A DNA stretch of 10,856 nucleotides from Halanaerobiaceae bacterium (GTDB taxonomy: Bacteria > Bacillota > Halanaerobiia > Halanaerobiales > DTU029), in the NCBI GenBank assembly GCA_012521855.1, contig JAAYLO010000173.1:1-10856 (forward strand). The letters are read 5' to 3'. The notes below the pieces were generated by a model that was not told where the DNA came from, made no database searches, and saw only the letters and a program-made list of their open reading frames with translations. Position 1 is the stretch's first letter, and the number at the start of each line of letters is the position of its first letter. Below, piece after piece: positions 1 through 7,227 of the stretch. A program made the position numbers and the translations under genes.

Positions 1-133
1 ATATTTCTCCAAAACTTATTTTACACTAACCGACAATATTACTAAATCTTAGATAAATAAATCTATAACATAATAAATCAGAAGTCCGCGTATATTTATA
101 TTAATAATTGCCATATTCAAACAGGAGGTAAAA

Positions 134-1288
134 ATGCTGATCATTATAAGAAAAAATCATAGAATTCTTTTTTTATTTCTTGTTTTTCTGGCTATTGGCA
201 CAGGAATATCTTACAGGAATTATTCACTTAATAATTACATTATCCCTATCAATAGTGAAATCAATGAACAAATAAGCTGCCTTATAAAAAATATTATAGA
301 CACCAGAAACCAGGCCATACTGAATAATGACCCCGATACTTTAGGGCTTCTTTATAACAGGGAGATGAGAAACGGTCTCTGGGCATATGAACATGAACTC
401 AAAAAAATGAAATACCTGCACAGCTGGGAAGAAAAACAGGGTATATATTATAAAAATATCAGCTCAATAGTGTTTTTAAGAAAGCTGACGAAAAAAAATG
501 ATGGTTTTACAGCAAATTTGATGGTAAATACAAGGTATGAGTATAGTTATGAAGATTCTCCAGAAATAACGGAATTTTTCCAGATCGGGACATATCACTC
601 CCTTGATCTAATGCCCGCTTCCCCCTCAGATGAAGAAGGCCGGGCACCGGAAGAACTGAATCTGCTTATTACAAGAGAATGGTATACTGACCCTTTTGCA
701 GATTCACTTCAACTGGAAAAAATAGAGAATGAAGGGATCAGGGAAACAATATTTTCGGCTGTCAAAAAGGAAAGGACAGAGATAAGTGAGCGTAGAAAAA
801 AGGCTGTCGCCTATGCGGACAAATATTGCGGGGCAGCAAGCCTGCCGGAATACAACTTTCAGTATAACCCTGCTTACCGCAACTATAATAACCTGGGGGG
901 AGACTGCACCAATTTCGCCTCTCAAATTCTTTATGAAGGAGGCAGTTTCCCTAAAAACAACAACTGGAATTATTCCCGGGGTTCTGGAAGTAGTTCCTGG
1001 GTAAATGCCTCAGCTTTTCATAATTACATGATATATAGCGGCAGGGCATCAATTATCGCTTCCGGTAAATACAGAGATGTCCTCAATTCTTCCTACAAAT
1101 TACTTCCTGGAGATTATATCGCCTATGAGCGGAAGGGAAAGATCTGCCACATATCGGTGGTAACCGGTGCAGATTCAAAGGGCTATATCCTGGTAAACTC
1201 CCACAATACTGACCGCTACAGGGTACCCTGGGATTTAGGCTGGAGTAATAAAAATATCAGGTTCAAACTGGTCCGTGTTCATTACTGA
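134..1288 (+). CDS. Membrane-anchored amidase-domain protein (Amidase_6 type)
   Basis: 384 aa. An N-terminal hydrophobic segment (about residues 11-26, after positively charged IRKNHR) suggests an uncleaved membrane anchor or signal, placing the rest outside the cell. Residues 40-220 are a polar region without motifs I recognise, as is usual in front of this domain. Residues about 222-384 match the putative amidase domain (Amidase_6): GGDCTNFASQ with likely nucleophile Cys258, a Trp/Ser-rich loop, LPGDYIAY, then HISVVTG with His339 and VNSHNTD near 355-360. This is the Cys-His-Asn/Asp arrangement of NlpC/P60-like and CHAP-like hydrolases. Family knowledge suggests hydrolysis of a cell-wall or peptide amide; the substrate is not shown. 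The start is well supported: AGGAGG lies 6 nt before the ATG. It is the only plus-strand gene and converges with the next one. Confidence 0.85.
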   Translation: MLIIIRKNHRILFLFLVFLAIGTGISYRNYSLNNYIIPINSEINEQISCLIKNIIDTRNQAILNNDPDTLGLLYNREMRNGLWAYEHELKKMKYLHSWEEKQGIYYKNISSIVFLRKLTKKNDGFTANLMVNTRYEYSYEDSPEITEFFQIGTYHSLDLMPASPSDEEGRAPEELNLLITREWYTDPFADSLQLEKIENEGIRETIFSAVKKERTEISERRKKAVAYADKYCGAASLPEYNFQYNPAYRNYNNLGGDCTNFASQILYEGGSFPKNNNWNYSRGSGSSSWVNASAFHNYMIYSGRASIIASGKYRDVLNSSYKLLPGDYIAYERKGKICHISVVTGADSKGYILVNSHNTDRYRVPWDLGWSNKNIRFKLVRVHY

Positions 1289-1305
1289 AACATGGACCTT
1301 TCTTT
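1270..1305 (+). terminator. Rho-independent terminator of the amidase gene
   Basis: GGTCCGTGTT (1270-1279) can pair with AACATGGACC (1289-1298): 10 pairs with one G-U and a 9-nt loop. A T-rich tract, TTTCTTT (1299-1305), follows. The left arm lies inside the last codons of the amidase gene and the loop holds its TGA stop. Confidence 0.65.
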
Positions 1306-1318
1306 ATAAACGGTCCAT
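1292..1318 (-). terminator. Possible terminator hairpin for the minus-strand operon
   Basis: ATGGACC (1292-1298) is inverted at 1312-1318 (GGTCCAT) with a 13-nt loop that contains the stop codon of the minus-strand gene. It shares its 1292-1298 arm with the plus-strand terminator, so the two hairpins exclude each other within a single strand. There is no good T-tract on the minus-strand exit side, so termination is doubtful. Confidence 0.35.
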
Positions 1319-2545
1319 CACTTCCTCAGGAGTCAGTTCACTTTCCCAGAATTCCAGCCAGGCTGGAAAAAGAACCCCTTCCCAATATTCCTTATAATCC
1401 GGATGAATTACCAGTATTTCCCTGACAGGAGAAACCTCCCCTTCTACCTGTCCTTTCCCTTCTCTCTCTTCCTGCACGGAATATGCCCTTTTAAGGCCCA
1501 TCTTTTCAGCAAAAGCCGGTGCTGTCTGCTGTGAGAGAATCCTGGCAACTTCCATTACTGCTCTGGTATGGTCATCCCCTTTATATTTTTTCTGCCGGAA
1601 AATATTCAAATAATAGGTCTGAACCAGGTTATCAAGTTTTAAATACTCAATCTTTCCCTTGAGTTTATTGTCAATAAATTTTTTCAGATAAGGATTTACC
1701 GGTCCTATGACTACTTCTTTTCCTTCCATTAATTCTTTAAGAAATATATCCGGAGCTTCATCAGGGCCCTTATATAGTATTTTTTTCTCTCTTAAACTAT
1801 AAAGCCCCTCAAATACTTCCTCCAGAGCCCGGTATGTATCTATATCCAGATGGCCGTTTTCCACCTTGAAAGTATCTATTCCTGTCAGAGTCAGCAGCTG
1901 TTTCAGTAAGGTGTCATCATAATAGTTCAGTAATAGTGAATTCTCTTTTAGATGGGCTAATTTCTGGCCGAAGGCAAGTAAACTGTATTTCCCCGTATTC
2001 GCAGCTTTACTTGCAATCCAGCTCTGTTCCTGGACATAGACAGGCCAGCCCCACAATCTGTCCCGGTGGCTGATTCTATTCCAGTTTACTGTATAATAGG
2101 ATTCCTTCTCCAGGTCCAGTATATAGGGACTGACTGGCAGCTGTAGTTTTTCATTTATCAAAAAATCATCACTTAAATTAAAAAAAATATCCGGGGGGAC
2201 ACCTTCTTCAATGGCTTCCATCAGTTTTTTATGACCTGTCGCAAAATCTACCTTGCCTGTAAAGAGCCTGATATTTGGATAAGAGAGCTGAAGAACTCTT
2301 TTCAGCTCCCTGAAAAACTCTTTTTCATCAAGGCCATCAATTGTACGGCCAAAAGGAAAATACCAGATTCTCACCTCATATACTCTGTCGGGATTTACAT
2401 CAACCCTGGGGTTCACTGCAAAATCACGTTTAATTAATGAATTATATAAATAATCCAGCGTATAATATTTATTCAGTAAGGTAACTATAAAGCCTGCCAG
2501 TAAAATAATAAAGACAGCAATAAAAAGACCATATTTTCTAAACAT
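1304..2545 (-). CDS. Membrane-anchored extracellular solute-binding-like protein
   Basis: 413 aa. Residues about 6-25 form a hydrophobic helix after MFRKYG. There is no lipobox cysteine, so the protein is probably tethered by this helix instead of by lipid. The rest has the look of family 1 ABC sugar-binding proteins: a beta-strand start (VYEVRIWYFPFG), a segment resembling the EGVPPDIFF of such proteins near residue 115, a central WGWPVYVQEQSW stretch, and a late helix VMEVARILSQQTAPAFAEKMGL similar to the usual end region. No permease or ATPase gene is adjacent, so a transport role is unproven; ligand sensing at the cell surface is an alternative. The ATG at 2545 follows GAGGTG at about 6 nt. 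It starts 21 nt after the L,D-transpeptidase stop and is probably co-transcribed with it. Confidence 0.6.
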   Translation of the reverse strand: MFRKYGLFIAVFIILLAGFIVTLLNKYYTLDYLYNSLIKRDFAVNPRVDVNPDRVYEVRIWYFPFGRTIDGLDEKEFFRELKRVLQLSYPNIRLFTGKVDFATGHKKLMEAIEEGVPPDIFFNLSDDFLINEKLQLPVSPYILDLEKESYYTVNWNRISHRDRLWGWPVYVQEQSWIASKAANTGKYSLLAFGQKLAHLKENSLLLNYYDDTLLKQLLTLTGIDTFKVENGHLDIDTYRALEEVFEGLYSLREKKILYKGPDEAPDIFLKELMEGKEVVIGPVNPYLKKFIDNKLKGKIEYLKLDNLVQTYYLNIFRQKKYKGDDHTRAVMEVARILSQQTAPAFAEKMGLKRAYSVQEEREGKGQVEGEVSPVREILVIHPDYKEYWEGVLFPAWLEFWESELTPEEVMDRL

Positions 2546-2566
2546 GATTCACCTCTATAGAAATAT

Positions 2567-3502
2567 TTATTCTCCAGAAACTAAATCAAGGAGATAAAGG
2601 ACATTCCAGTCAGCAGTACCATCCTGCCGTAAACCGAATTGTGCTTCCAGTTCCTGAACAGCCATTGAAGTATCAGCACCATAGCGGGCATCTCTGTAAA
2701 TATAACCAAATCCTCTGGAAATCAGATTATCCTGTAACTGCATAACAGATAAGCCCATCTGGCCTGGCCTGAGGGGAGTTTTTACCTGTACAGGAAGTCT
2801 TTCACCGATTACTTTTACTCTGGTTTTAAGCGGAACCCATTCATATAGTTCTTCAATATCTCTATTATACATCCTGAAACAGCCATGGCTGGAAGCCCTG
2901 CCTATAGACCAGGGCTTGTTTGTTCCGTGAATCCCATATATACCCCAGGGAACATTCAATCCAAGCCAGCGGGTTCCAAATCCGCCCCCCCAATCCTTGC
3001 TTTTTGATATCACTGCCCACTCCCCTACTGGTGATCTGGTGTCAGGCTTTCCTATTGCCACGGGATAAGTCCTGAAGGGCTTTCCATCAGAAAAGATGGT
3101 CAGGGTCCTGCTATAGGTATTTATTACAATACTAATTTCCCCCTGCGGGCCTTTCTTTTTTTTCCCCGTATTGGCGGTTATTACTCCTTCTCCCAGGGTA
3201 TCCCATGTAAACACATCGACAACACCATCTACCTCCAGCCGGTAAGCCTGTTGGAATAGGGCAACTGCCCTGGCAGTTTCCAGGTCATAAACCCCGTCAA
3301 AGGGACCATCATAAAATCCCTTTTCCTGTAATCTTTCCTGTAACAATAATACATCATAACCTTCCATGGGCGGATTTCTCAGAATAAGCACTCTGTCTTC
3401 CAGACAGTCACAGGGAAGCCCTGATGTATTTAAAGAAAAATTGCATAAAAAGAGTAGAAAAATTATTATCCTGGTTAAGCTTTCCGGCCTGAAAAAAAAC
3501 AT
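2567..3502 (-). CDS. L,D-transpeptidase (YkuD) with two peptidoglycan-binding domains
   Basis: About 311 aa, exported. Domain order, numbered from the upstream GTG: signal-like hydrophobic segment at 13-28; peptidoglycan-binding_1 repeat at about 50-108 (LLLQERLQEKGFYDGPFDG, AVALFQQAYRLEVDG); YkuD catalytic domain at about 125-236; second, more diverged peptidoglycan-binding_1 repeat at about 250-312. The catalytic signature is complete: IHGT (His195) and SHGCFRM (His209, Cys211). The family forms 3-3 cross-links between meso-diaminopimelate stem peptides or attaches proteins to peptidoglycan. Start choice: the GTG at 3511 overlaps its own GGAG, whereas the ATG at 3502 has that GGAG at 8 nt, so I prefer 3502. 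A G7 run (2985-2991) inside the gene reads through in frame. It is the first gene of a likely pair with the solute-binding-like protein. Confidence 0.9.
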   Translation of the reverse strand: MFFFRPESLTRIIIFLLFLCNFSLNTSGLPCDCLEDRVLILRNPPMEGYDVLLLQERLQEKGFYDGPFDGVYDLETARAVALFQQAYRLEVDGVVDVFTWDTLGEGVITANTGKKKKGPQGEISIVINTYSRTLTIFSDGKPFRTYPVAIGKPDTRSPVGEWAVISKSKDWGGGFGTRWLGLNVPWGIYGIHGTNKPWSIGRASSHGCFRMYNRDIEELYEWVPLKTRVKVIGERLPVQVKTPLRPGQMGLSVMQLQDNLISRGFGYIYRDARYGADTSMAVQELEAQFGLRQDGTADWNVLYLLDLVSGE

Positions 3503-3652
3503 TCTCTTCACTCCAACACTGGCAATGATTAAATGTATACATCTATACTAATAATATTTATAATTTCTAATAATTATTCTCGTTCTTTCCCTTCCCCCTT
3601 AATAAGCATGACAGAGCTTTATTTTTCTCCATTTTCTATAGCTGGATAAAGA

Positions 3653-3679
3653 AATCCGCCGGATTATCTCCAGCGGATT
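3653..3679 (-). terminator. Possible terminator after the tatD-DUF2905 pair
   Basis: On the minus strand AATCCGC (3679-3673) pairs with GCGGATT (3659-3653), with a 13-nt loop, followed by a modest T-rich exit (TCTTTAT). It lies about 25 nt after the DUF2905 stop. The stem is GC-rich but the T-tract is weak. Confidence 0.45.
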
Positions 3680-3702
3680 CAGACCTCCACCATTTTCTTC
3701 TA

Positions 3703-3939
3703 TCATTTAAAGATTATATTGATTATCCTGATAATCAGATTCAATATCAGACTGATAATAATCATTGTAGTAACGGGAAAATAGAATCTAAAATTCTCCT
3801 TTTCAATCCTGATATCACCTGGTAAACGGCCCAGCCAGGAAAAAACATTTCCGGAATAATGAATAATACCGCCAATTATAATAAGGAAAATGCCAAAATA
3901 TATAATTGCCTTTCCCAGGCTATAATCAGCTATTTCAAT
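3703..3939 (-). CDS. DUF2905 small membrane protein with a non-canonical start
   Basis: About 76-78 aa. Translating the minus strand gives a hydrophobic helix (AIIYFGIFLIIIGGII), then the family core WLGRLPGDIRIE, then FRFYFPVTTMIIISLILNL and a basic end. This is the usual two-helix layout of DUF2905, found widely in Firmicutes next to housekeeping genes; its function is unknown. The reading frame is open from a stop at about 3970, but it contains no ATG, GTG or TTG before the conserved helix. The only options are ATT at 3939 (2 nt after AAAAGGGGG) or ATA at 3933 (8 nt after it, the better spacing). It overlaps the last codons of tatD in another frame, so translation is probably coupled to tatD. 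It was identified by direct reading and is easily missed by gene finders. Confidence 0.75.
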   Translation of the reverse strand: MEIADYSLGKAIIYFGIFLIIIGGIIHYSGNVFSWLGRLPGDIRIEKENFRFYFPVTTMIIISLILNLIIRIINIIFK

Positions 3940-4739
3940 GACCCCCTTTTCTGATACTGGTATTGCACTTCAACAGGTAAATTATATGCCCTGGCTGCAT
4001 TTGCGGTAGTAATTTCCGCCAGTTCCTCAGGATGCAGACCTCTTATTTCAGCAATTTTCTCAGCAATATACCGCAGATAGCCGGGCTCATTCCTCCTACC
4101 GCGGAAAGGGACGGGAGTAAGATATGGACAATCGGTCTCCAACAGGATCCGTTCAAGCGGTATTTCCTTTACAATTCCGCGGAGTTCTTCAGCATTTTTA
4201 AAGGTAATTACCCCTCCAAAGGCCAGATACAGGCCTAATTCCAGGCACTCCCAGGCCATCTTCAGGCCGCTGCCGAAACAATGCATTATCCCCCCATTTC
4301 CTGTATAATTATCTTTCAGTATCGCCAGAATGTCCTCATCTGCCTCACGATTGTGTATTATAAAAGGAAGGCCTGTTTTCTCTGCCAGTTTCAATTGATT
4401 CTGGAAAGCCTCTTTCTGTATATCACGGGGTGAATTATCATAATAATAATCAAGGCCTATCTCTCCAATGGCCAGTACTTTTTGCCTGACAGCCAATTCT
4501 TCCAGTTCTTTCAGGACCGTATCATCCAGTTTATCAGCATCATGCGGGTGAACACCCACAGCAGCATATATAAATGGATATTCCTCTGCCAATTCAAGCG
4601 AGTTACGGCTTGACTCCAGATCTGAACCGACATTTACTATATATATTACTCCATTATTCCTGGCTCTCTCAATAATCTCTTCTCTGTCACCGTCAAAATG
4701 AGTAAAATCAAGATGAGCATGTGTATCGACCAGTATCAT
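3930..4739 (-). CDS. tatD: TatD family metal-dependent DNase / hydrolase
   Basis: 269 aa, full length for the family. All metal-site motifs of the TatD TIM-barrel are present in order: DTHAHLDF (His7, His9), AIGEIGLDYYY (Glu93), PFIIHNRE (His129), GIMHCFGSG (His153) and LLETDCPYLTP (Asp203). The family shows magnesium-dependent 3'-5' exonuclease and deoxyribonuclease activity and is cytosolic; D-aminoacyl-tRNA or quality-control roles have also been proposed. The ATG at 4739 has only a distant AAAGG (13 nt), but the protein begins exactly where the family does. A DUF2905 gene overlaps its 3' end. The CPBP protease gene lies 61 nt upstream on the same strand without a clear terminator between them. 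Confidence 0.93.
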   Translation of the reverse strand: MILVDTHAHLDFTHFDGDREEIIERARNNGVIYIVNVGSDLESSRNSLELAEEYPFIYAAVGVHPHDADKLDDTVLKELEELAVRQKVLAIGEIGLDYYYDNSPRDIQKEAFQNQLKLAEKTGLPFIIHNREADEDILAILKDNYTGNGGIMHCFGSGLKMAWECLELGLYLAFGGVITFKNAEELRGIVKEIPLERILLETDCPYLTPVPFRGRRNEPGYLRYIAEKIAEIRGLHPEELAEITTANAARAYNLPVEVQYQYQKRGSLK

Positions 4740-4800
4740 TTTTATATAACAACCTTTCCAGAAAACAAAAGTACTATTTTATGTTATTTATTATCACCTT

Positions 4801-5670
4801 TTAAATAGTATCACTATCAGAATACCTTTTACTATTTCCAATTAATAGCATCCCTACTATACATAAAAACAATCCAATCAATATAAACCAGATGGTTTGA
4901 AAGCCTATACCATTATTGTTTGAATACCCTGAAATAGTGATAAGGCTATTGAAGATTATGAGATTTGTGCAGTTGATGACAAAATTAGCAAAGATAGCTA
5001 TAAATAGAGATGCTGTCTTATAAAATATCCAGCCAATAAAAATACCTGTAATGAATGCAATAATACCCTGCCAGATATTGAGATGAAATATCGCAAACAA
5101 TAAAGAGCTGAGACTGATTGCTATCCAGTGCCTGGTATTTTTCAATAATCCCCTCAGGATAATTCCTCTAAAAAAAGTCTCCTCAAAAATAGGTGCAACA
5201 ATACAGGTAGCGATGAAAACCAGGACTATATTCTGTCCCATCAAACCTTCAATTAAGTTATTATAAAAATCACTTTTGGGAAATATGATTTCTATGTACT
5301 CTCCTAATACATGTACAACTATATATAATCCCACAAATGATAAAAACACCTGATTGTAGAAAACAATATCTTTTATGTTAGCACCTTTTATTTCCTTGAG
5401 GCTCAATCCCTTTCTTTTCATCACATAGTAGATAATTCCTCCAATAGAAAAAACAACACCGCCTATAATCTGGAGCGAGTAGATGACAGGGTTTTTCATG
5501 TCATACTCCATTCCTGCTAATTCAAAAAATAAACCTAAAATAAACCCATACAATCCCATTACCAGCATTACAAGCCCGGTTAGCCCGATAGACTGGATAA
5601 TATTAGGATAATGCCTGCCTTTTTCTCCCACCGGAAATAACACCCCCCAAATTTTTACACAGAAACACAA
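4801..5670 (-). CDS. CPBP family intramembrane metalloprotease
   Basis: Up to 289 aa, polytopic, with about seven or eight hydrophobic stretches. The CPBP (Abi / Rce1-like) signatures are visible: EETFFRG (Glu163, Glu164, Arg168), LFAIFHL (His196), and an Asn in IFANFVIN (229 or 233), which together form the presumed metal-dependent intramembrane active site. Family members cleave prenylated or peptide substrates or act in bacteriocin self-immunity; nothing nearby names a substrate and no bacteriocin gene is visible. The start is unsure. The listed start is a TTG with no good Shine-Dalgarno; a GTG at 5631 lies about 11 nt after a GGGGGG run and would remove 13 residues. The C-terminus (KRYSDSDTI) is short and polar. 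Confidence 0.85.
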   Translation of the reverse strand: MCFCVKIWGVLFPVGEKGRHYPNIIQSIGLTGLVMLVMGLYGFILGLFFELAGMEYDMKNPVIYSLQIIGGVVFSIGGIIYYVMKRKGLSLKEIKGANIKDIVFYNQVFLSFVGLYIVVHVLGEYIEIIFPKSDFYNNLIEGLMGQNIVLVFIATCIVAPIFEETFFRGIILRGLLKNTRHWIAISLSSLLFAIFHLNIWQGIIAFITGIFIGWIFYKTASLFIAIFANFVINCTNLIIFNSLITISGYSNNNGIGFQTIWFILIGLFLCIVGMLLIGNSKRYSDSDTI

Positions 5671-5761
5671 TTACTGACCAGGTATCGTCAGCAAAAAACT
5701 TAAACCCTTATTGAAATTATCCAGAAAATATATGGCAAAATATATGTCTATAGAGAATAGT

Positions 5762-6280
5762 CTAATACCTAAAAACAATTCCAATAATGGCAGCAATGAA
5801 CAGATAAATTATAGGGTGTTTTTTGTATCTGTTTATTAGAAGAAACATCAGCAGGAATAGTAAAAGAGCCCTGTAATTTAACAACTCTGTCTTTCCCAGT
5901 CCAAAAACCACCGAGGCAATTAAGCCGGTCACGGCAGGCCTTATACCCCAAAAAGCCCCTCTCACAAAAGAGTGTTCATAAAATTTACTGAAAAAATGAG
6001 TAATAAAGACAATAATTATTATTGAGGGTGTTACTAAACCCAGAGTAGCAATTATCCCGCCCATGATACCTGCAGTATTATATCCCACAAAAGTGGCAGC
6101 ATTCACACCAATGGGGCCTGGTGTTGATTCCGCAATTGCAATCAGATTCAGAAGCTCTTCCTTTGTTATCCAGCCATATTTCACTATCAATTCCTGCAGA
6201 AAAGGCAGTGTAGCCAGTCCGCCTCCTACAGAAAAAAGGCCTATCTTAAAAAACTCCAGAAATAAGGTGATATAAAGCAC
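5762..6280 (-). CDS. chrA: Chromate transporter, short-chain ChrA half (second of pair)
   Basis: 172 aa, about five or six membrane segments. It has one CHR domain: GLFSVGGGLATLPFLQ near residues 14-29, then AESTPGPIGVNAATFVGY and a GGIIATLGLVTPS segment. In long ChrA proteins two such domains are fused; here each half is a separate gene, the short-chain pattern in which the two products form an antiporter-like transporter in opposite orientations. The family exports chromate, but many clostridial members have no tested substrate. The start is GTG, overlapping the upstream gene's TAG by one base (TAGTG) with AGGTGAT about 6 nt before it, so translation is coupled. No clear terminator follows. 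Confidence 0.88.
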   Translation of the reverse strand: MLYITLFLEFFKIGLFSVGGGLATLPFLQELIVKYGWITKEELLNLIAIAESTPGPIGVNAATFVGYNTAGIMGGIIATLGLVTPSIIIIVFITHFFSKFYEHSFVRGAFWGIRPAVTGLIASVVFGLGKTELLNYRALLLFLLMFLLINRYKKHPIIYLFIAAIIGIVFRY

Positions 6281-6831
6281 TATTTATCACCTATTTCTTT
6301 TTCTCTTTTATTCTGGACCAGAATACCTGTAATGGCAGATGCTACGATAACAATTATGGGAGAAATCCTGAAAAAGATCAGTAAGATAAAAGCCGGAACG
6401 AAGACCAGAAATCCAAAAATATCTTTTACTGTCCTCTTCCACATTTTCACAACTACATCTGCAATCAAAGCTATAACTGCAATCTGAATGCCGGCAAAGG
6501 CATGTTGAACTACTTTATATTCCTGAAAATTCTTAAAGAAAGCTGCTATAATCGTTATTATGACCAGTGATGGAAAAATCATCCCCAGGGTTGCTGCAAT
6601 TGCACCAGCTATGCCCTTTCTTTTGTAACCAATCATAGTAGCGGTATTTACTGCAATAATCCCGGGTGTACACTGTCCTATTGCATAAAAATCAATAACC
6701 TCTTCCTCTGTTGCCCATTGCCTTTCTTCTGTTATTTCCTTTTGTATCATAGGAAGCATTGCATATCCGCCGCCAATGGTAAATGCTCCTATGCGACAAA
6801 AGGTTATAAATAAACTCCAGATTTCTTTCAT
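6280..6831 (-). CDS. chrA: Chromate transporter, short-chain ChrA half (first of pair)
   Basis: 183 aa, about five or six membrane segments and a charged cytosolic tail (NKREKEIGDK). The single CHR domain shows GAFTIGGGYAMLPMIQ (residues about 15-30), GQCTPGIIAVNTATMIGY and GAIAATLGMIFPS. It is clearly paralogous to the following gene and translationally coupled to it. The ATG at 6831 follows CAGGAT at 8 nt, with AGGAG slightly further upstream. A near-consensus promoter lies about 50 nt upstream, so this is the first gene of the operon. The chromate substrate is assigned from the family only. Confidence 0.88.
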   Translation of the reverse strand: MKEIWSLFITFCRIGAFTIGGGYAMLPMIQKEITEERQWATEEEVIDFYAIGQCTPGIIAVNTATMIGYKRKGIAGAIAATLGMIFPSLVIITIIAAFFKNFQEYKVVQHAFAGIQIAVIALIADVVVKMWKRTVKDIFGFLVFVPAFILLIFFRISPIIVIVASAITGILVQNKREKEIGDK

Positions 6832-6878
6832 AATTATATCCTGTCTCCTGGTGCAAATGATATTTACCTTTCTATTAA

Positions 6879-6907
6879 ATTATATCAATAAATCTATAAC
6901 TTGGCAA
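6879..6907 (-). promoter_or_regulatory. Sigma-A type promoter of the chrA pair
   Basis: On the minus strand TTGCCA (-35, 6907-6902) and TATAAT (-10, 6884-6879) are separated by exactly 17 nt. That is 5 of 6 and 6 of 6 matches to the housekeeping consensus. Transcription would start near 6872, leaving a leader of about 40 nt before the ATG at 6831. Confidence 0.75.
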
Positions 6908-6909
6908 TA

Positions 6910-6932
6910 GACACAGAGGGACGGTTCTCCTG
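6910..6932 (-). repeat. GGGACGGTTC-type repeat motif, possible transposase-associated remnant
   Basis: The plus strand reads CAGAGGGACGGTTCTCCTG (minus: GAACCGTCCCTC). From memory, motifs of this kind recur in intergenic DNA of clostridia and often sit near REP-associated transposase genes; no second copy is visible in this window, so the repeat status is inferred. It directly abuts the chrA -35 box. Confidence 0.4.
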
Positions 6933-6940
6933 AGCTATTA

Positions 6941-7042
6941 TTATTTACCCCATCTTTCAAAAGATTTGCTGTATTTATTTCCGTCTTTCATCTTAACCAT
7001 TATTTCTATTAAATAGGTTCCTTCCTGGCTGCTTTTGCTTAA
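6941..7042 (-). pseudogene. Possible 3' remnant of an unidentified gene
   Basis: A 33-codon stretch, open on the minus strand, ends in a polar tail (KMKDGNKYSKSFERWGK, then TAA) immediately before the GGGACGG-type motif. Composition looks more coding-like than the surroundings, and the position suits the last codons of a lost gene, possibly a transposase. There is no Shine-Dalgarno and I recognise no family; it may be chance. Confidence 0.2.
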
Positions 7043-7100
7043 TTATCCTGGATAGTATATTTAAGGATTGCGTAAAATTCAGCAGGTAAAATATTTATAA

Positions 7101-7150
7101 ATAAAAAAGCAGAGACCCAGCCAACACCTGCTGATGGAGTTGAGTCTCTA
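7101..7150 (-). terminator. Rho-independent terminator of the pentose operon
   Basis: On the minus strand AGAGAC (7149-7144) pairs with GTCTCT (7116-7111). Inside it, CAAC can pair with GTTG. The hairpin is followed by GC and a run of six T (7108-7103). It lies about 80 nt after the stop of the epimerase gene. Confidence 0.8.
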
Positions 7151-7227
7151 TATGGATATCTTTCTGTAAAATATAATAGATTTCAATAAAAACATAATTC
7201 CGGCCATACGGTCAAATTGAAGGTTCC

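Larger units (their letters stand above)
6832..7227. other. Intergenic region between the chromate and pentose operons
   Basis: 396 bases without an established gene. From left to right it holds the chrA promoter (6879-6907), a GGGACGGTTC-type repeat motif (6910-6932), a 33-codon open stretch of uncertain meaning (6941-7042, minus) and the terminator of the pentose operon (7101-7150). I see nothing recognisable in the remainder. Confidence 0.7.

Noticed and set aside
56..69. 14-base match AATAAATCTATAAC shared with 6887-6900
   Set aside because: Low-complexity AT sequence, with no consistent position relative to genes; probably coincidence.
1..133. Promoter search upstream of the amidase gene
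   Set aside because: Several weak pairs exist (for example TTTACA with TAAATC) but none matches both boxes well, so no promoter is claimed.
704..925. Minus-strand 73-aa open frame inside the amidase gene, and similar open frames in other genes
   Set aside because: These lie wholly inside strongly supported genes in other frames, have no family resemblance and no ribosome site; they are shadow frames.
3541..3600. Promoter for the L,D-transpeptidase (TTAGAA-17-TATAGA)
   Set aside because: Only 4 of 6 matches at each box in AT-rich DNA; not distinguishable from background.
4772..4810. TACTATTT / AAATAGTA inverted repeat between the CPBP gene and tatD
   Set aside because: The stem is almost all A-T with a 23-nt loop and only scattered T afterwards. 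It is weak as a terminator and is expected by chance in such AT-rich DNA.
4801..5670. CPBP protease as an immunity gene of a bacteriocin cluster
   Set aside because: No small precursor peptide, modification enzyme or exporter is visible nearby; the neighbours are tatD and chromate transporters.
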